From positions 1 through 64,000 of the forward strand of contig NZ_QLLC01000004.1 in the NCBI RefSeq assembly GCF_003350205.1: a DNA stretch of 64,000 nucleotides, written 5' to 3'. The notes under the pieces are model-generated. The model saw nothing but the letters and a program-made list of their open reading frames with translations, made no database searches and was not told the DNA's origin. A program made the position numbers and the translations under genes. How positions within the stretch are numbered: the first letter of the stretch is position 1; every line of letters starts with the position of its first letter. The DNA comes from Brevundimonas bullata (GTDB lineage Bacteria > Pseudomonadota > Alphaproteobacteria > Caulobacterales > Caulobacteraceae). Positions 42,046 to 52,571 of this stretch are shown one piece after another.

Positions 42046-42531
42046 TTAGCGCTTCGAGAACTGGAAGCTGCGGCGTGCCTTGGCGCGGCCGTACTTCTTA
42101 CGCTCGACGACGCGGCTGTCGCGGGTCAGGAAGCCGTGCGGCTTCAGGACCTTGCGCAGTTCCGGTTCGAAGTGCGTCAGGGCGTGCGACAGGCCGTGGC
42201 GGATGGCGCCGGCTTGACCCGACAGACCCGAACCTTCGACGGTGCAGATCACGTCGTATTGCGTGGCGCGGTCCGAAACGGTCAGCGGCTGGGCGATCAT
42301 CATGCGCAGGACGGGACGAGCGAAGTAAACTTCCTGGTCCTTGCCGTTGACGGTGATCTTGCCGGTGCCCGGCTTGATCCAGACGCGAGCGATCGCGTTC
42401 TTGCGCTTGCCGGTCGAATAGGCGCGGCCTTGCGCGTCCAGCTTTTGCTCATAGACGGGCGTGTCGTTTTCAACAGTGCCCAGGCTCTTCAGGGCGTCGA
42501 AGCCGGTGGCTTCAGCAGTCACGTCGGTCAT
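42046..42531 (-). CDS. rpsI: 30S ribosomal protein S9, 161 aa
   Basis: S9 is a component of the small ribosomal subunit whose C-terminal tail contacts the P-site tRNA. The signature [28 protein letters not shown] is present, followed by [24 protein letters not shown] and the basic C-terminal tail [17 protein letters not shown] (quoted in parts). About 30 N-terminal residues ahead of the conserved core form an extension typical of alphaproteobacterial S9. Encoded two bases after the rplM stop as the second gene of the conserved rplM-rpsI operon. Confidence 0.98.
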   Translation of the reverse strand: MTDVTAEATGFDALKSLGTVENDTPVYEQKLDAQGRAYSTGKRKNAIARVWIKPGTGKITVNGKDQEVYFARPVLRMMIAQPLTVSDRATQYDVICTVEGSGLSGQAGAIRHGLSHALTHFEPELRKVLKPHGFLTRDSRVVERKKYGRAKARRSFQFSKR

Positions 42532-42533
42532 GC

Positions 42534-43010
42534 TCAGGCGCTCCGGGTGTTCTTGGGCGACGCCGACTTGAAGTCGATGGTCAGCGGCTGTTGGGCTTCA
42601 TGCTCGTGGGCGGCGCCGGCGAACAGACGCAGGTGCGTCATCTGCTTGCGAGCCAGCGGGCTTTCCTTCGGCAGCATGCGCTCAACGGCTTTCTCGAGCA
42701 CGCGCTCGGGGAAGCGGCCGTTCAGGACCTTCTCCGGGGTCGTCTGCTTGATGCCGCCCGGGTGGCCGGTGTGGCGATAGTAGACCTTGTCGGTGTTCTT
42801 CTTGCCGGTGAACACCACCTTGTCGACGTTGGTGACGATGACGTAGTCGCCCATGTCAACGTGCGGGGTGTAGGTCGGCAGGTGCTTGCCGCGCAGACGG
42901 TTGGCGATGAAGGTCGCAAGACGGCCCACCACGACGCCTTCGGCGTCGATGTGGATCCACTTCTTTTCGACCTCTGCCGGCTTCATCGAAGCCGTAGTGC
43001 TCTTCAGCAT
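42534..43010 (-). CDS. rplM: 50S ribosomal protein L13, 158 aa
   Basis: L13 is an early-assembling large-subunit protein. Blocks seen: [59 protein letters not shown] and [25 protein letters not shown] (each short of the full block). I start at the ATG giving [18 protein letters not shown]; the longer frame adds 37 residues with no family support, and a start at the internal [10 protein letters not shown] is also possible. The AT-rich region upstream (about 43125-43190) probably holds the operon promoter. Confidence 0.97.
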   Translation of the reverse strand: MLKSTTASMKPAEVEKKWIHIDAEGVVVGRLATFIANRLRGKHLPTYTPHVDMGDYVIVTNVDKVVFTGKKNTDKVYYRHTGHPGGIKQTTPEKVLNGRFPERVLEKAVERMLPKESPLARKQMTHLRLFAGAAHEHEAQQPLTIDFKSASPKNTRSA

Positions 43011-44990
<1,980 letters not shown>

Positions 44991-45051
44991 GCTTCGCCTT
45001 GCCCCTCGCCGCATGACGCGTATCGTCGCTCTCCCAATGGAGGGGCGACGC

Positions 45052-46056
45052 ATGGGGCGGGGATTATTGAAACGGCCGCTGGGCCGCATCGCGCTTGCCT
45101 GTGTCGGGCTGGCGCTTGCAGGACGGGTCGTCGCCTTCACCCTGCGTCCCTCGCCCGAGGCCTATCCGACGCTGGCCGCGCGCGCCGGGCCGCCTACGCC
45201 GGGGCAACTGACCGTCCGCTTCCTCGGGACCTCGACGCTGGCCTTCGACGACGGTCGGGACGTGGTCCTGATCGACGGCTATCTCAGCCGCCCCGGCGTC
45301 GTCGCCCTGCTGACACGACCTCTGCGCCCGGATCAGGCCGCCATCGTACGGCACCTGAAACAGGCGGACATTCGACGCATCTCGGCCCTCTATGTCGCCC
45401 ACACCCATTTCGACCACGCCCTGGACTCGGCCAGTCTGGCCAAGGCCTATGGCGCGACCCTGTATGGCGGCGACACGATGGCGGCCATCGCCGCCGCCGA
45501 GGGCGTCACGGCGCCCGTCCATCGCCTGGCGTCAGGCCAGCCTTGGACCGTAGGCGCCTTTCAGATCACGCCCTTCCGCACGCCCCACGCACCCGGCGAC
45601 GTCGCGGCGGGCGCGACGGCTGCGGACTTCCGCATCCCGGCCCGTGCCCGCGCCTACCCCGAGGGCGACGCTCATTCCTTCCTGATCACACATGGGACGT
45701 GCCGCATCCTGATCGTGCCCAGCGCGGGCCATCCGGGCGACGTCTTCCACAACGTGCGCTCCGACGTGGTCATGCTGGGTGTGGGCAACCTGTCCCGGCA
45801 AGGGCCTGAGGCTGTCGCCGCCTACTGGCGCGACACGGTGGCGGCGACCGGCGCGCGGTTGGTCGTGCCGATCCACTGGGACGACTTCTCGCGTTCGCTG
45901 GATGAGCCGCTGAAGCCCTTCCCCTATGCGATTGATCGCTTTGATCAGACGATGAAGCAGTTGACCGCGCTGGCCGGCGATCAGATCGCGTTGCGCCTGC
46001 CCCGCGCCTTCGAGCCCATGGACTGGTCAGGCCTGCCCGCCGGGGGCTGCGCCTAG
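45052..46056 (+). CDS. MBL-fold metallohydrolase, membrane-anchored, 334 aa
   Basis: A metallo-beta-lactamase-fold protein of the UlaG/RomA-like group. A single N-terminal hydrophobic segment (LGRIALACVGLALAGRVVAF) anchors or exports it. The metal motif HxHxDH is VAHTHFDHALDS; a second part is IVPSAGHPGDVF; the late histidine is VVPIHWDDFSRSL. The ATG at 45052 is chosen because GGAGGGG precedes it by six bases; an upstream ATG adds 13 residues. Substrate is unknown. It converges on a serine hydrolase gene, and the two stop codons share one CTAG. Confidence 0.85.
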   Translation: MGRGLLKRPLGRIALACVGLALAGRVVAFTLRPSPEAYPTLAARAGPPTPGQLTVRFLGTSTLAFDDGRDVVLIDGYLSRPGVVALLTRPLRPDQAAIVRHLKQADIRRISALYVAHTHFDHALDSASLAKAYGATLYGGDTMAAIAAAEGVTAPVHRLASGQPWTVGAFQITPFRTPHAPGDVAAGATAADFRIPARARAYPEGDAHSFLITHGTCRILIVPSAGHPGDVFHNVRSDVVMLGVGNLSRQGPEAVAAYWRDTVAATGARLVVPIHWDDFSRSLDEPLKPFPYAIDRFDQTMKQLTALAGDQIALRLPRAFEPMDWSGLPAGGCA

Positions 46057-47294
46057 CGGTTCAGGCCGGTCGGAAAGGGTCGGCCCAGAGCCTCCGCCAT
46101 GGCCTGCTGGCTCAGCATGAAGACCAGGTCGCGCTGGTGGTAGTTGTTGGACAGGACCACCACGGTCACGTCGGCGTCCGGCTGATAAAGGACCAGGTTG
46201 CGGAACCCGGCCCAGCTGCCCGTGTGATAGATCTGCTTGTCGTCGAACGACGGCGAGACCTGCGCACCCAGGCTGTTGACGTAGACGCCATAGCCATAGG
46301 ACCGATGCGGGCGGCCCCGCTCCTTGGGCGTGTCCGCAGGGGCGTGGTCGGCTATCATCTGAGCATAGGCGCCGTCGCTCAGCACGTGCCCCTTATGCAG
46401 GGCGCGGTTCCACGCCAGCATGTCGTCCAGCGTCGAATACAGCGCCCCGGCGCCGAAGACGACGCTGACATTGGCGATCGGCTGGGCCGTCAGACCGCCG
46501 GGGAAGTTGGCGTATCCCATGGCCAGGCCTTGCGCATCGGCATGGGCGTCCGATCCCGTGTCCTTCAGGCCCAGGGGCTTCAGGATGGCGTCGTTCAGAT
46601 AGGTCTCGAACGGCTTGCCGCTGGCCTTGGCGACGATCTCGGCAGCCAGATTATAGGCGGCGTTATCGTAGCGGATCTTGGTCCCCGGCTGGAACTGCAG
46701 GCCATAGTGGGCCGAGGTTTCAGTCAGTTCCTGCGGCGTGCGCGGGGTGACGCGGATGCGCCCCCATTCGGACTGGGCCATCAGATCGGGAATGCCCGAG
46801 GTGTGCGACAGCAGGTGGTGGATGCGCAGAGGCTTCCACGCATCCGGGCAGGCCTCGATCCATTGGCACACCGGATCATTGACCGACAGCCTGCCCTCGT
46901 CCTGCAGCTTCAGGATCGCAGCGGCGGTGAACTGCTTGGAGACCGAGGCCAGACGGAAACGGGTGTCCAGCTTAAGCGGCTGATCGTTCTCGTAGTTCGC
47001 CTTGCCATAGACCTGTCGGAACAGGACCTGATCGCCCTTGGCCACCAGGATGGCGCCCATGAACTGCTTGTGTTCGCCCAGGTAATCCAGCCGCGCCTTC
47101 AGTTGCGGCAAGGCCTCGACCACCTCCACCGGCGGTCGCTCGGGCAGCCTGGTCTTGCTGGCCGTCGCCGCCTGGGTCTCCGGCGCGATGGCGTGGACGA
47201 TCCAGGCGCCGGCGCCGGCGGAGGCCAGGGCGACCGCGGCCAAGGTTCCGAGGAACCAGGGCCGACCGCCAGCAGACTTGGGAACTACAAACAC
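46053..47294 (-). CDS. Class C beta-lactamase-like serine hydrolase, 413 aa
   Basis: A penicillin-binding-protein-like hydrolase (beta-lactamase family, PF00144 type). The catalytic S-x-x-K is [10 protein letters not shown], the Y-x-N is YDNAAYN, and a HTG triad replaces KTG in [10 protein letters not shown]. The N-terminal membrane segment ([22 protein letters not shown]) suggests periplasmic location. Such proteins include esterases, D-Ala-D-Ala carboxypeptidases and D-aminopeptidases; true beta-lactamase activity is not implied. The first codon is GTG. It occupies the place after era where recO is often found in alphaproteobacteria. Confidence 0.9.
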   Translation of the reverse strand: MFVVPKSAGGRPWFLGTLAAVALASAGAGAWIVHAIAPETQAATASKTRLPERPPVEVVEALPQLKARLDYLGEHKQFMGAILVAKGDQVLFRQVYGKANYENDQPLKLDTRFRLASVSKQFTAAAILKLQDEGRLSVNDPVCQWIEACPDAWKPLRIHHLLSHTSGIPDLMAQSEWGRIRVTPRTPQELTETSAHYGLQFQPGTKIRYDNAAYNLAAEIVAKASGKPFETYLNDAILKPLGLKDTGSDAHADAQGLAMGYANFPGGLTAQPIANVSVVFGAGALYSTLDDMLAWNRALHKGHVLSDGAYAQMIADHAPADTPKERGRPHRSYGYGVYVNSLGAQVSPSFDDKQIYHTGSWAGFRNLVLYQPDADVTVVVLSNNYHQRDLVFMLSQQAMAEALGRPFPTGLNR

Positions 47295-47311
47295 GATACT
47301 GAACTACGATC

Positions 47312-48265
47312 CTAGACGTCGAACTCCAGCCCGAATTGGGCGTAAAGGGCGCGGCTATCCTGCCACTTCGGATCGACCTTGACGGTCAAGAACAGGTGAA
47401 CGGGACGGTCGAGCAGTTCGATCAGCTCTTCGCGCGACTTCTGGCCGATCCATTTCAGGGTCTGGCCGCCCTTGCCCAGAACGATGGGACGCTGGCTCTC
47501 GCGCTCGACATAGATGGTCTGCTCTATCCGTGCCGAACCATCGGCCTTTTCCTCGAACGAGGTCGTCTCGACCGCCGCCGAATAGGGCAGTTCTTCATGG
47601 ACGCGCAGATAGACCTTCTCGCGGGTGATCTCGGCGGCCAGGACCCGGACGGGCACGTCCGCCGACTGATCTTCCGGGTAGAGCCACGGACCAGCGGGCA
47701 TGGAGCGCGCCAGACGCTTCTTCAGGTCATCCACGCCGTCGCCGCTGAGGGCCGAGATCATATAGACTTCTTCATAGACGCCGGTTTCGAACAGGCGGCT
47801 CGACAGGGCCAGCAGGGTGTCGCGACGCATCCCGTCGATCTTGTTCAGCGCCAGGATGACCTTGGTCCCCGTCGATTGCAGATTGGCGATGATGGTCTCG
47901 GTGTCTTCAGCCGAGCGACGGTCGGCGGCGGTGCCTTCGCGGCCCTCGGCGTCGATGTGGGACTGGGCGTCGATCAGGTGAACCACCACGTCGGCGTCCT
48001 GCGCCCCGCCCCAGGCCGAGGCGACCATGGCGCGGTCCAGACGGCGGCGCGGGGTAAAGATGCCGGGCGTGTCCACCAGAACGATCTGGGCGTCGCCCTC
48101 GATGGCGATGCCGCGCACGGGAAAGCGCGTGGTCTGAACCTTTTGCGTGACGATCGAGACCTTGGTTCCCGTCAGCCGGTTCACCAGCGTCGACTTGCCG
48201 GCGTTGGGCGCGCCAATGATGGCGGCGAAGCCCGCGCGCTGGTTCGGGTTGAGGGTCTCGGTCAA
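47312..48265 (-). CDS. era: GTPase Era, 317 aa
   Basis: Era binds 16S rRNA and acts in 30S subunit assembly. G1 is GAPNAGKST, G3 is VDTPGIF, G4 is ALNKIDG, G5 is MISALSGDG; the C-terminal KH domain has VLGKGGQTLKWIG. There is no ATG at the right place: the gene starts at a TTG that overlaps the rnc stop (TTGA), giving TETLNPNQRAG. A longer frame would only be a shadow of rnc. Coupled translation with rnc is expected. Confidence 0.97.
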   Translation of the reverse strand: MTETLNPNQRAGFAAIIGAPNAGKSTLVNRLTGTKVSIVTQKVQTTRFPVRGIAIEGDAQIVLVDTPGIFTPRRRLDRAMVASAWGGAQDADVVVHLIDAQSHIDAEGREGTAADRRSAEDTETIIANLQSTGTKVILALNKIDGMRRDTLLALSSRLFETGVYEEVYMISALSGDGVDDLKKRLARSMPAGPWLYPEDQSADVPVRVLAAEITREKVYLRVHEELPYSAAVETTSFEEKADGSARIEQTIYVERESQRPIVLGKGGQTLKWIGQKSREELIELLDRPVHLFLTVKVDPKWQDSRALYAQFGLEFDV

Positions 48266-48975
48266 ATTACGCCTTCTCGTTTCAACAACGCCGTGGCCGC
48301 GGCTTTTTCCGCTTCCTGACGTGAACGTCCTGTTTGTTTCACGGGGTCGAAACCGACCACCGTCGCCTCGACCACGAAGGTCGGAGCATGATCTGATCCG
48401 GTGCGTTCCACCACCCGATAGGTCGGCAGCGGACGCCCTTGGGCTTGGGCCCACTCCTGCAGAGCGGACTTGGGATTGGTCACGGCCGCGGCGGGCGGCG
48501 ACGCGAACTCCTCGGCCCAGGCGATGTCGAACATGGCCTTGGCCGCCGTCAGGCCGCCGTCGCGATAGACGGCGGCCAGAATAGCCTCGACAGCATCGGC
48601 GATGACTCCGGCCTTTCTGCGGCCACCCGTCTTGGTCTCGCCCGCAGACAGACGCAGGGCCGCGCCTACGCCCAGCCGCTCGCCGACACGGGCGCAGGCG
48701 GCCTTGTCCACCAGGGCGTGCAGACGGGCCGACAGTTGCCCCTCGTCCGCCGAGGGGAAGTCCCGCGTCAGCCGATCAGCGACCAGCAGGCCCAGCACCC
48801 GGTCGCCCAGGAACTCCAGCCGCTCGTTGTCGGCCACGGTGCGGCCGTCGACCTGCCCCCCGCCCTCGCCCACGCTGGCGTGGGTCAGGGCGCGTTCCAG
48901 CAAGGTCGGATCGGCGAAATCATGGCCCAGCCGACGCCTGAGCGCGGCGACGGCCTCGGCCCGAACGTTGGCCAT
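48262..48975 (-). CDS. rnc: Ribonuclease III, 237 aa
   Basis: RNase III cleaves double-stranded RNA in rRNA and mRNA processing. The signature NERLEFLGDRVLGLLVAD has the catalytic carboxylates, with a second acidic cluster in DAVEAILAAVYRDGG. The C-terminal dsRNA-binding domain runs from PKSALQEWAQAQGRPLPTYRV to the Ala-Lys-rich helix EKAAATALLKREG (in parts). The ATG overlaps the lepB stop by one base, and its own stop overlaps the era start. Confidence 0.97.
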   Translation of the reverse strand: MANVRAEAVAALRRRLGHDFADPTLLERALTHASVGEGGGQVDGRTVADNERLEFLGDRVLGLLVADRLTRDFPSADEGQLSARLHALVDKAACARVGERLGVGAALRLSAGETKTGGRRKAGVIADAVEAILAAVYRDGGLTAAKAMFDIAWAEEFASPPAAAVTNPKSALQEWAQAQGRPLPTYRVVERTGSDHAPTFVVEATVVGFDPVKQTGRSRQEAEKAAATALLKREGVI

Positions 48976-49901
48976 CAGTCGAGAATCTTGAAGAACCGGC
49001 TCGGACGCAGGTTCGCGAACCAGCTGACCGGGTTGAACAGCGACGCGCCCGGCGACCAGGAGAACATGATGATCTCGGCCTTGCCGACCAGGTTCTCGGC
49101 CGGGACCATGCCCACGCCGGCCGACATCTCGACGCGGCTGTCGATCGAGTTGTCGCGGTTGTCGCCCATCATGAAGAAGTGGCCGTTCGGCACCTCATAG
49201 ACCGGGGTGTCGTCCAGATCGCCGCCGGGACCATAGTCCTGGGTCATGAAGCTCTTGCCGTTCGGCAAGGTCTCGCGAACCTGCGTCACCGGACGCGGAC
49301 CGAACATGTCGGCCAGTTCGGCGCGGCTGACCACGACGTCCTTCACCGGCGCGCCGTTGAGATACAGCTTGTTGGCGATCATCTGCACCTTGTCGCCCGG
49401 CAGGCCGATCACGCGCTTGATGTAGTCCGTCTTGTTGTCGCGCGGCAGCTTGAACACGACGATGTCGCCGCGCGTCGGGTCCTTGCCCAGGATGCGGCCG
49501 TCGAACAGCGGCGGGCTGAACGGGATCGAGTGCTTCGAATAGCCATAGGACCACTTCGACACGACGATGTAGTCGCCCTCATAGAGGTTGGGCTCCATCG
49601 AGGCCGAGGGGATGGTGAAGGGCTGGAAAAGCAGCACCCGCAGCACGAAGGCGATCAGCAGGGCGAAGACGACGGTCTTGATGATCTCGACCGTCTCGTT
49701 GCTCGCGGACTTCTCTTTTTTCACACGTTTGGCTTTCTTGGGACGCGGCGTGGCGTAGATCGGCTTGTCGCTGTCGAGGGCCTCGGGGTCGTCGCCCATG
49801 TCAAAGGGGGCGTCGCCGTCGTCGCTCCAGATCGGTCGCTGCTCGGTGGGGTCGATGGCAGGATTGCCGGCGCCGCCGTTCGCCTTGTGGTCGTCGCTCA
49901 T
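48975..49901 (-). CDS. lepB: Signal peptidase I, 308 aa
   Basis: LepB removes signal peptides of exported proteins on the periplasmic face of the inner membrane. One transmembrane segment (IIKTVVFALLIAFVLRVLLF) precedes box B with catalytic Ser (FTIPSASMEPNL); box D has the catalytic Lys (YIKRVIGLPGD); box E is GDNRDNSIDSR. An unusual hydrophilic N-terminal extension of about 60 residues (acidic, then lysine-rich KPKKAKRVKKEK) lies before the membrane segment. Cotranscribed with rnc and era. Confidence 0.97.
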   Translation of the reverse strand: MSDDHKANGGAGNPAIDPTEQRPIWSDDGDAPFDMGDDPEALDSDKPIYATPRPKKAKRVKKEKSASNETVEIIKTVVFALLIAFVLRVLLFQPFTIPSASMEPNLYEGDYIVVSKWSYGYSKHSIPFSPPLFDGRILGKDPTRGDIVVFKLPRDNKTDYIKRVIGLPGDKVQMIANKLYLNGAPVKDVVVSRAELADMFGPRPVTQVRETLPNGKSFMTQDYGPGGDLDDTPVYEVPNGHFFMMGDNRDNSIDSRVEMSAGVGMVPAENLVGKAEIIMFSWSPGASLFNPVSWFANLRPSRFFKILD

Positions 49902-49958
49902 GGTCTGCTCGAATCCCCCGCCGAACGCGGGGTTGGAAGCCTGAGGCGTAAAGGCTGA

Positions 49959-50360
49959 TTACGCCACGGGCAAGGCTTCGATCACCACGAAAGCGAGAGC
50001 ATACGGGTGTTCGTCGCTGAGCGTCAGATGAATACGCGCCTCATGCCCCGCCGGGACCAGGCGCGCCAGATGCTCGGCGGCGTGGCCGGTCAGGGCCAGG
50101 GTCGGCTGACCCGACTTCAAATTCACCACGCCCATGTCGCGCCAGTAGACGTCGGCCCGCATCCCGGTGCCTAGAGCCTTGGCGCAGGCCTCCTTGGCCG
50201 CGAAGCGTTTGGCGTAGCTCCAGGCCGGGTCGGGCTTGCGGTCCGAGCGGGTGCGTTCCAGTTCGGTGAAGCAGCGCTCCTTGAAGCGTTCGCCGAACCG
50301 ATCCAGCGACTTCTGGATGCGACGGATGTCCGAAAGATCGGCGCCGACGCCGATGATCAC
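49959..50360 (-). CDS. acpS: Holo-[acyl-carrier-protein] synthase, 133 aa
   Basis: AcpS moves the phosphopantetheine arm from CoA to acyl carrier protein. Signature blocks: [15 protein letters not shown] at the start with the metal-binding Asp, and [18 protein letters not shown] with the catalytic Glu and Lys. The length is normal. The start codon is GTG and overlaps the pdxJ stop as GTGA, so it is translationally coupled to pdxJ. A 57-bp gap separates it from lepB. Confidence 0.96.
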   Translation of the reverse strand: MIIGVGADLSDIRRIQKSLDRFGERFKERCFTELERTRSDRKPDPAWSYAKRFAAKEACAKALGTGMRADVYWRDMGVVNLKSGQPTLALTGHAAEHLARLVPAGHEARIHLTLSDEHPYALAFVVIEALPVA

Positions 50361-51115
50361 CGACCGGCTCCGCTGATCGCCTCATCCATCGCCGTCCGCA
50401 TCCGGCGGATGGCCGCGTCCAGCCCCACGAAAACAGCCTCCCCTATCAGGAAGTGGCCGATGTTCAGTTCCTTGATCTCGGGGATGGCCAGAACAACGCT
50501 GGCGGTGGCGTAGTCGAGGCCGTGCCCGGCATGAACTTCCAGCCCCAGGATGTCGGCCTGGGCGGCGGCGGCGGCCAGACGGTCCAGCTCGAATGCGCGC
50601 TCGGCCGGATCGGTCAGATGGCAATAGCGGCCGGTGTGGAACTCGACCACTTGGGCGCCCACGGCGGCGGCGGCCTCGACCTGGGCTTCCGACGGCTCGA
50701 TGAACAGGCTGACGCGGATGCCGGCGTCGGACAGGGCCTTCACCACGGGGGCGATGCGCGCCTCGTGACCGGCGACGGCCAGACCGCCCTCGGTCGTGAC
50801 CTCCTCGCGCCGTTCCGGCACCAGGCAGGCCGCGTGCGGACGGTGACGCAGGGCGATGGCCAGCATCTCGTCCGTTACGGCCATCTCAAGGTTCAGCGGC
50901 TTGTCCGCGCGGCGGCACAGGGCCGTCAGCACGTCGATGTCGGCGTCGGTGATATGGCGGCGATCCTCGCGCAGGTGGGCGGTGATGCCGTCCGCCCCCG
51001 CCGCCAGCGCCGCCTCGGCCGCGCGGGCCGGATCGGGATGAGCGCCGCCGCGCGCGTTACGAACCGTGGCGACGTGGTCGATGTTGACGCCCAGACGAAC
51101 CCGCTCGCGCTTCAT
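50357..51115 (-). CDS. pdxJ: Pyridoxine 5'-phosphate synthase, 252 aa
   Basis: PdxJ condenses 3-amino-1-hydroxyacetone phosphate with 1-deoxyxylulose 5-phosphate in vitamin B6 synthesis. The start [23 protein letters not shown] contains the family signature; [43 protein letters not shown] and [14 protein letters not shown] (in parts) line the active site of the TIM barrel. The length is normal. It lies 14 bp after pyrE and overlaps acpS. Confidence 0.97.
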   Translation of the reverse strand: MKRERVRLGVNIDHVATVRNARGGAHPDPARAAEAALAAGADGITAHLREDRRHITDADIDVLTALCRRADKPLNLEMAVTDEMLAIALRHRPHAACLVPERREEVTTEGGLAVAGHEARIAPVVKALSDAGIRVSLFIEPSEAQVEAAAAVGAQVVEFHTGRYCHLTDPAERAFELDRLAAAAAQADILGLEVHAGHGLDYATASVVLAIPEIKELNIGHFLIGEAVFVGLDAAIRRMRTAMDEAISGAGR

Positions 51116-51129
51116 CCCGTTCTCTTTCT

Positions 51130-51714
51130 CTACTTGGACAGCCGGCGGCTGCCCGGGTCCTCGACCGGCAAGGCGGCCAGTTCAGGCGGCAAGGCGTCGG
51201 CCGGATAGGCCGGCACGTCCAGCGTCGCCAGGGCGATCAGCGGCACGCCCACGTCGGCGCGACCGCCCGAGCGGTCGACGATGCAGGCGGCGGCGACGAC
51301 TTCGCCCCCGGCCTTCTGGATGGCGGCGATGCACTCGCGCGACGACAGGCCGGTCGTGACGATGTCCTCGACCATGACGACCTTCTCGCCTCGCTCGACG
51401 GTGAAGCCGCGGCGCAGCTTGAACTCGCCGCCTTCCCGTTCGACGTAGAGCGAGCGCACGTTCAGATGGCGCGCCGTCTCATAGCCGGGAATGATGCCGC
51501 CGACGGCGGGCGAAATGGCCACGTCGACCGGGCCGACCGTGGCCACGATCTTGTCGGCCAGAGCCTTGCACAGGCGCTCGCAGCGGCGCGTGTCCATGAA
51601 GACCAGGTTCTTCTGCAGGAAGACCGGGCTGTGCAGGCCGGACGACAGGACGAAATGGCCTTCGCGCAGGGCGCCGGCGTCGCGGAATTCGTTGAGGACG
51701 TCTTCAGTGTTCAT
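51130..51714 (-). CDS. pyrE: Orotate phosphoribosyltransferase, 194 aa
   Basis: PyrE makes orotidine 5'-phosphate from orotate and PRPP in pyrimidine synthesis. The PRPP-binding motif is [16 protein letters not shown]; the substrate region is [14 protein letters not shown]. The length is normal for the short type. I start at the ATG giving [10 protein letters not shown]; an earlier start adds eight residues. Leads the pdxJ-acpS-lepB-rnc-era group, 47 bp after the LOG-family gene. Confidence 0.95.
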   Translation of the reverse strand: MNTEDVLNEFRDAGALREGHFVLSSGLHSPVFLQKNLVFMDTRRCERLCKALADKIVATVGPVDVAISPAVGGIIPGYETARHLNVRSLYVEREGGEFKLRRGFTVERGEKVVMVEDIVTTGLSSRECIAAIQKAGGEVVAAACIVDRSGGRADVGVPLIALATLDVPAYPADALPPELAALPVEDPGSRRLSK

Positions 51715-51761
51715 GGAAGGCTCCCTTAGACCCTGCATCCGCGCCCCTCAAGCCGAGCGAC

Positions 51762-52541
51762 CTACTTGATGTCGCAGTTCGGCTTCAGTCCGCCGTCCAG
51801 CAGCCTGGTCCAGACCGTTTCAGCGTCGTCGGCGAAGGAGAAGAGCGCCATGTCTGAGGCCTTGACCATGCCGTGCTCGATCAGGGTGTCGAAGTTGATG
51901 ACCGAGCGCCAATAGGCCTCGTCGAACAGGACGATAGGGATGGGCGGCGCCTTGTCGGTCTGACGCAAGGTCAGAATCTCGAACAACTCATCCAGCGTGC
52001 CGAACCCGCCGGGGAAGACCACCAGACCATTGGCCCGCATGGCCAGATGCATCTTGCGCATGGCGAAGTAGTGGAACTGGAACGTCAGCTCCGGCGTCGA
52101 CCAGGGGTTCGGCACCTGTTCGTGCGGCAGGGTGACGTTGAAGCCGATCGAGGGCGCCCCGGCTTCGTGCGCGCCCTGGTTGGCGGCCTGCATGATGCCC
52201 GGCCCGCCCCCGGTGGCGATGACGTTGTCGCGCACCTCGCCCGGCGAACCGCGGAAGGCCCCGCCCCGCTCCGAGGCGATGCGACCGAACTGGCGGGCCT
52301 GTTCGTACCAGTGGGCGTGACGCCCATCGCCGTTGACGCCGACGCGAGCGCTGCCGAACACCACGATGGTCGAGCGCACGCCCCAGGCCTTCAGCGCCTC
52401 CTCAGCCTTCTCGTACTCCATCAGGAAACGCACGCCGCGCATCGACTCGCCCAGCAGGAAATCGCGATCCAGGGCGGCCAGACGATAGGAGGGCGACGCC
52501 AGTTGAGCGGCGTTGGCGAGTGCTTGTTGTTCGGGGGACAT
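51762..52541 (-). CDS. LOG/TIGR00730-family Rossmann-fold protein, 259 aa
   Basis: A protein of the lysine-decarboxylase-like (LOG) family, members of which hydrolyse nucleoside monophosphates, for instance cytokinin ribotides, to free base and ribose phosphate. The family motifs are GGGPGIMQAAN and VFPGGFGTLDELFEILTLRQ (PGGxGTxxE, complete). A roughly 60-residue N-terminal extension (ALANAAQLASPSYRLAALDRD) precedes the core, as in a larger subgroup. It lies between spoT and pyrE on the same strand, 30 bp after spoT and 47 bp before pyrE, so probably in the operon. The exact substrate is uncertain. Confidence 0.88.
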   Translation of the reverse strand: MSPEQQALANAAQLASPSYRLAALDRDFLLGESMRGVRFLMEYEKAEEALKAWGVRSTIVVFGSARVGVNGDGRHAHWYEQARQFGRIASERGGAFRGSPGEVRDNVIATGGGPGIMQAANQGAHEAGAPSIGFNVTLPHEQVPNPWSTPELTFQFHYFAMRKMHLAMRANGLVVFPGGFGTLDELFEILTLRQTDKAPPIPIVLFDEAYWRSVINFDTLIEHGMVKASDMALFSFADDAETVWTRLLDGGLKPNCDIK

Positions 52542-52571
52542 TTCGGCCTTTAAAGTCAGATGCGCGGCCGA

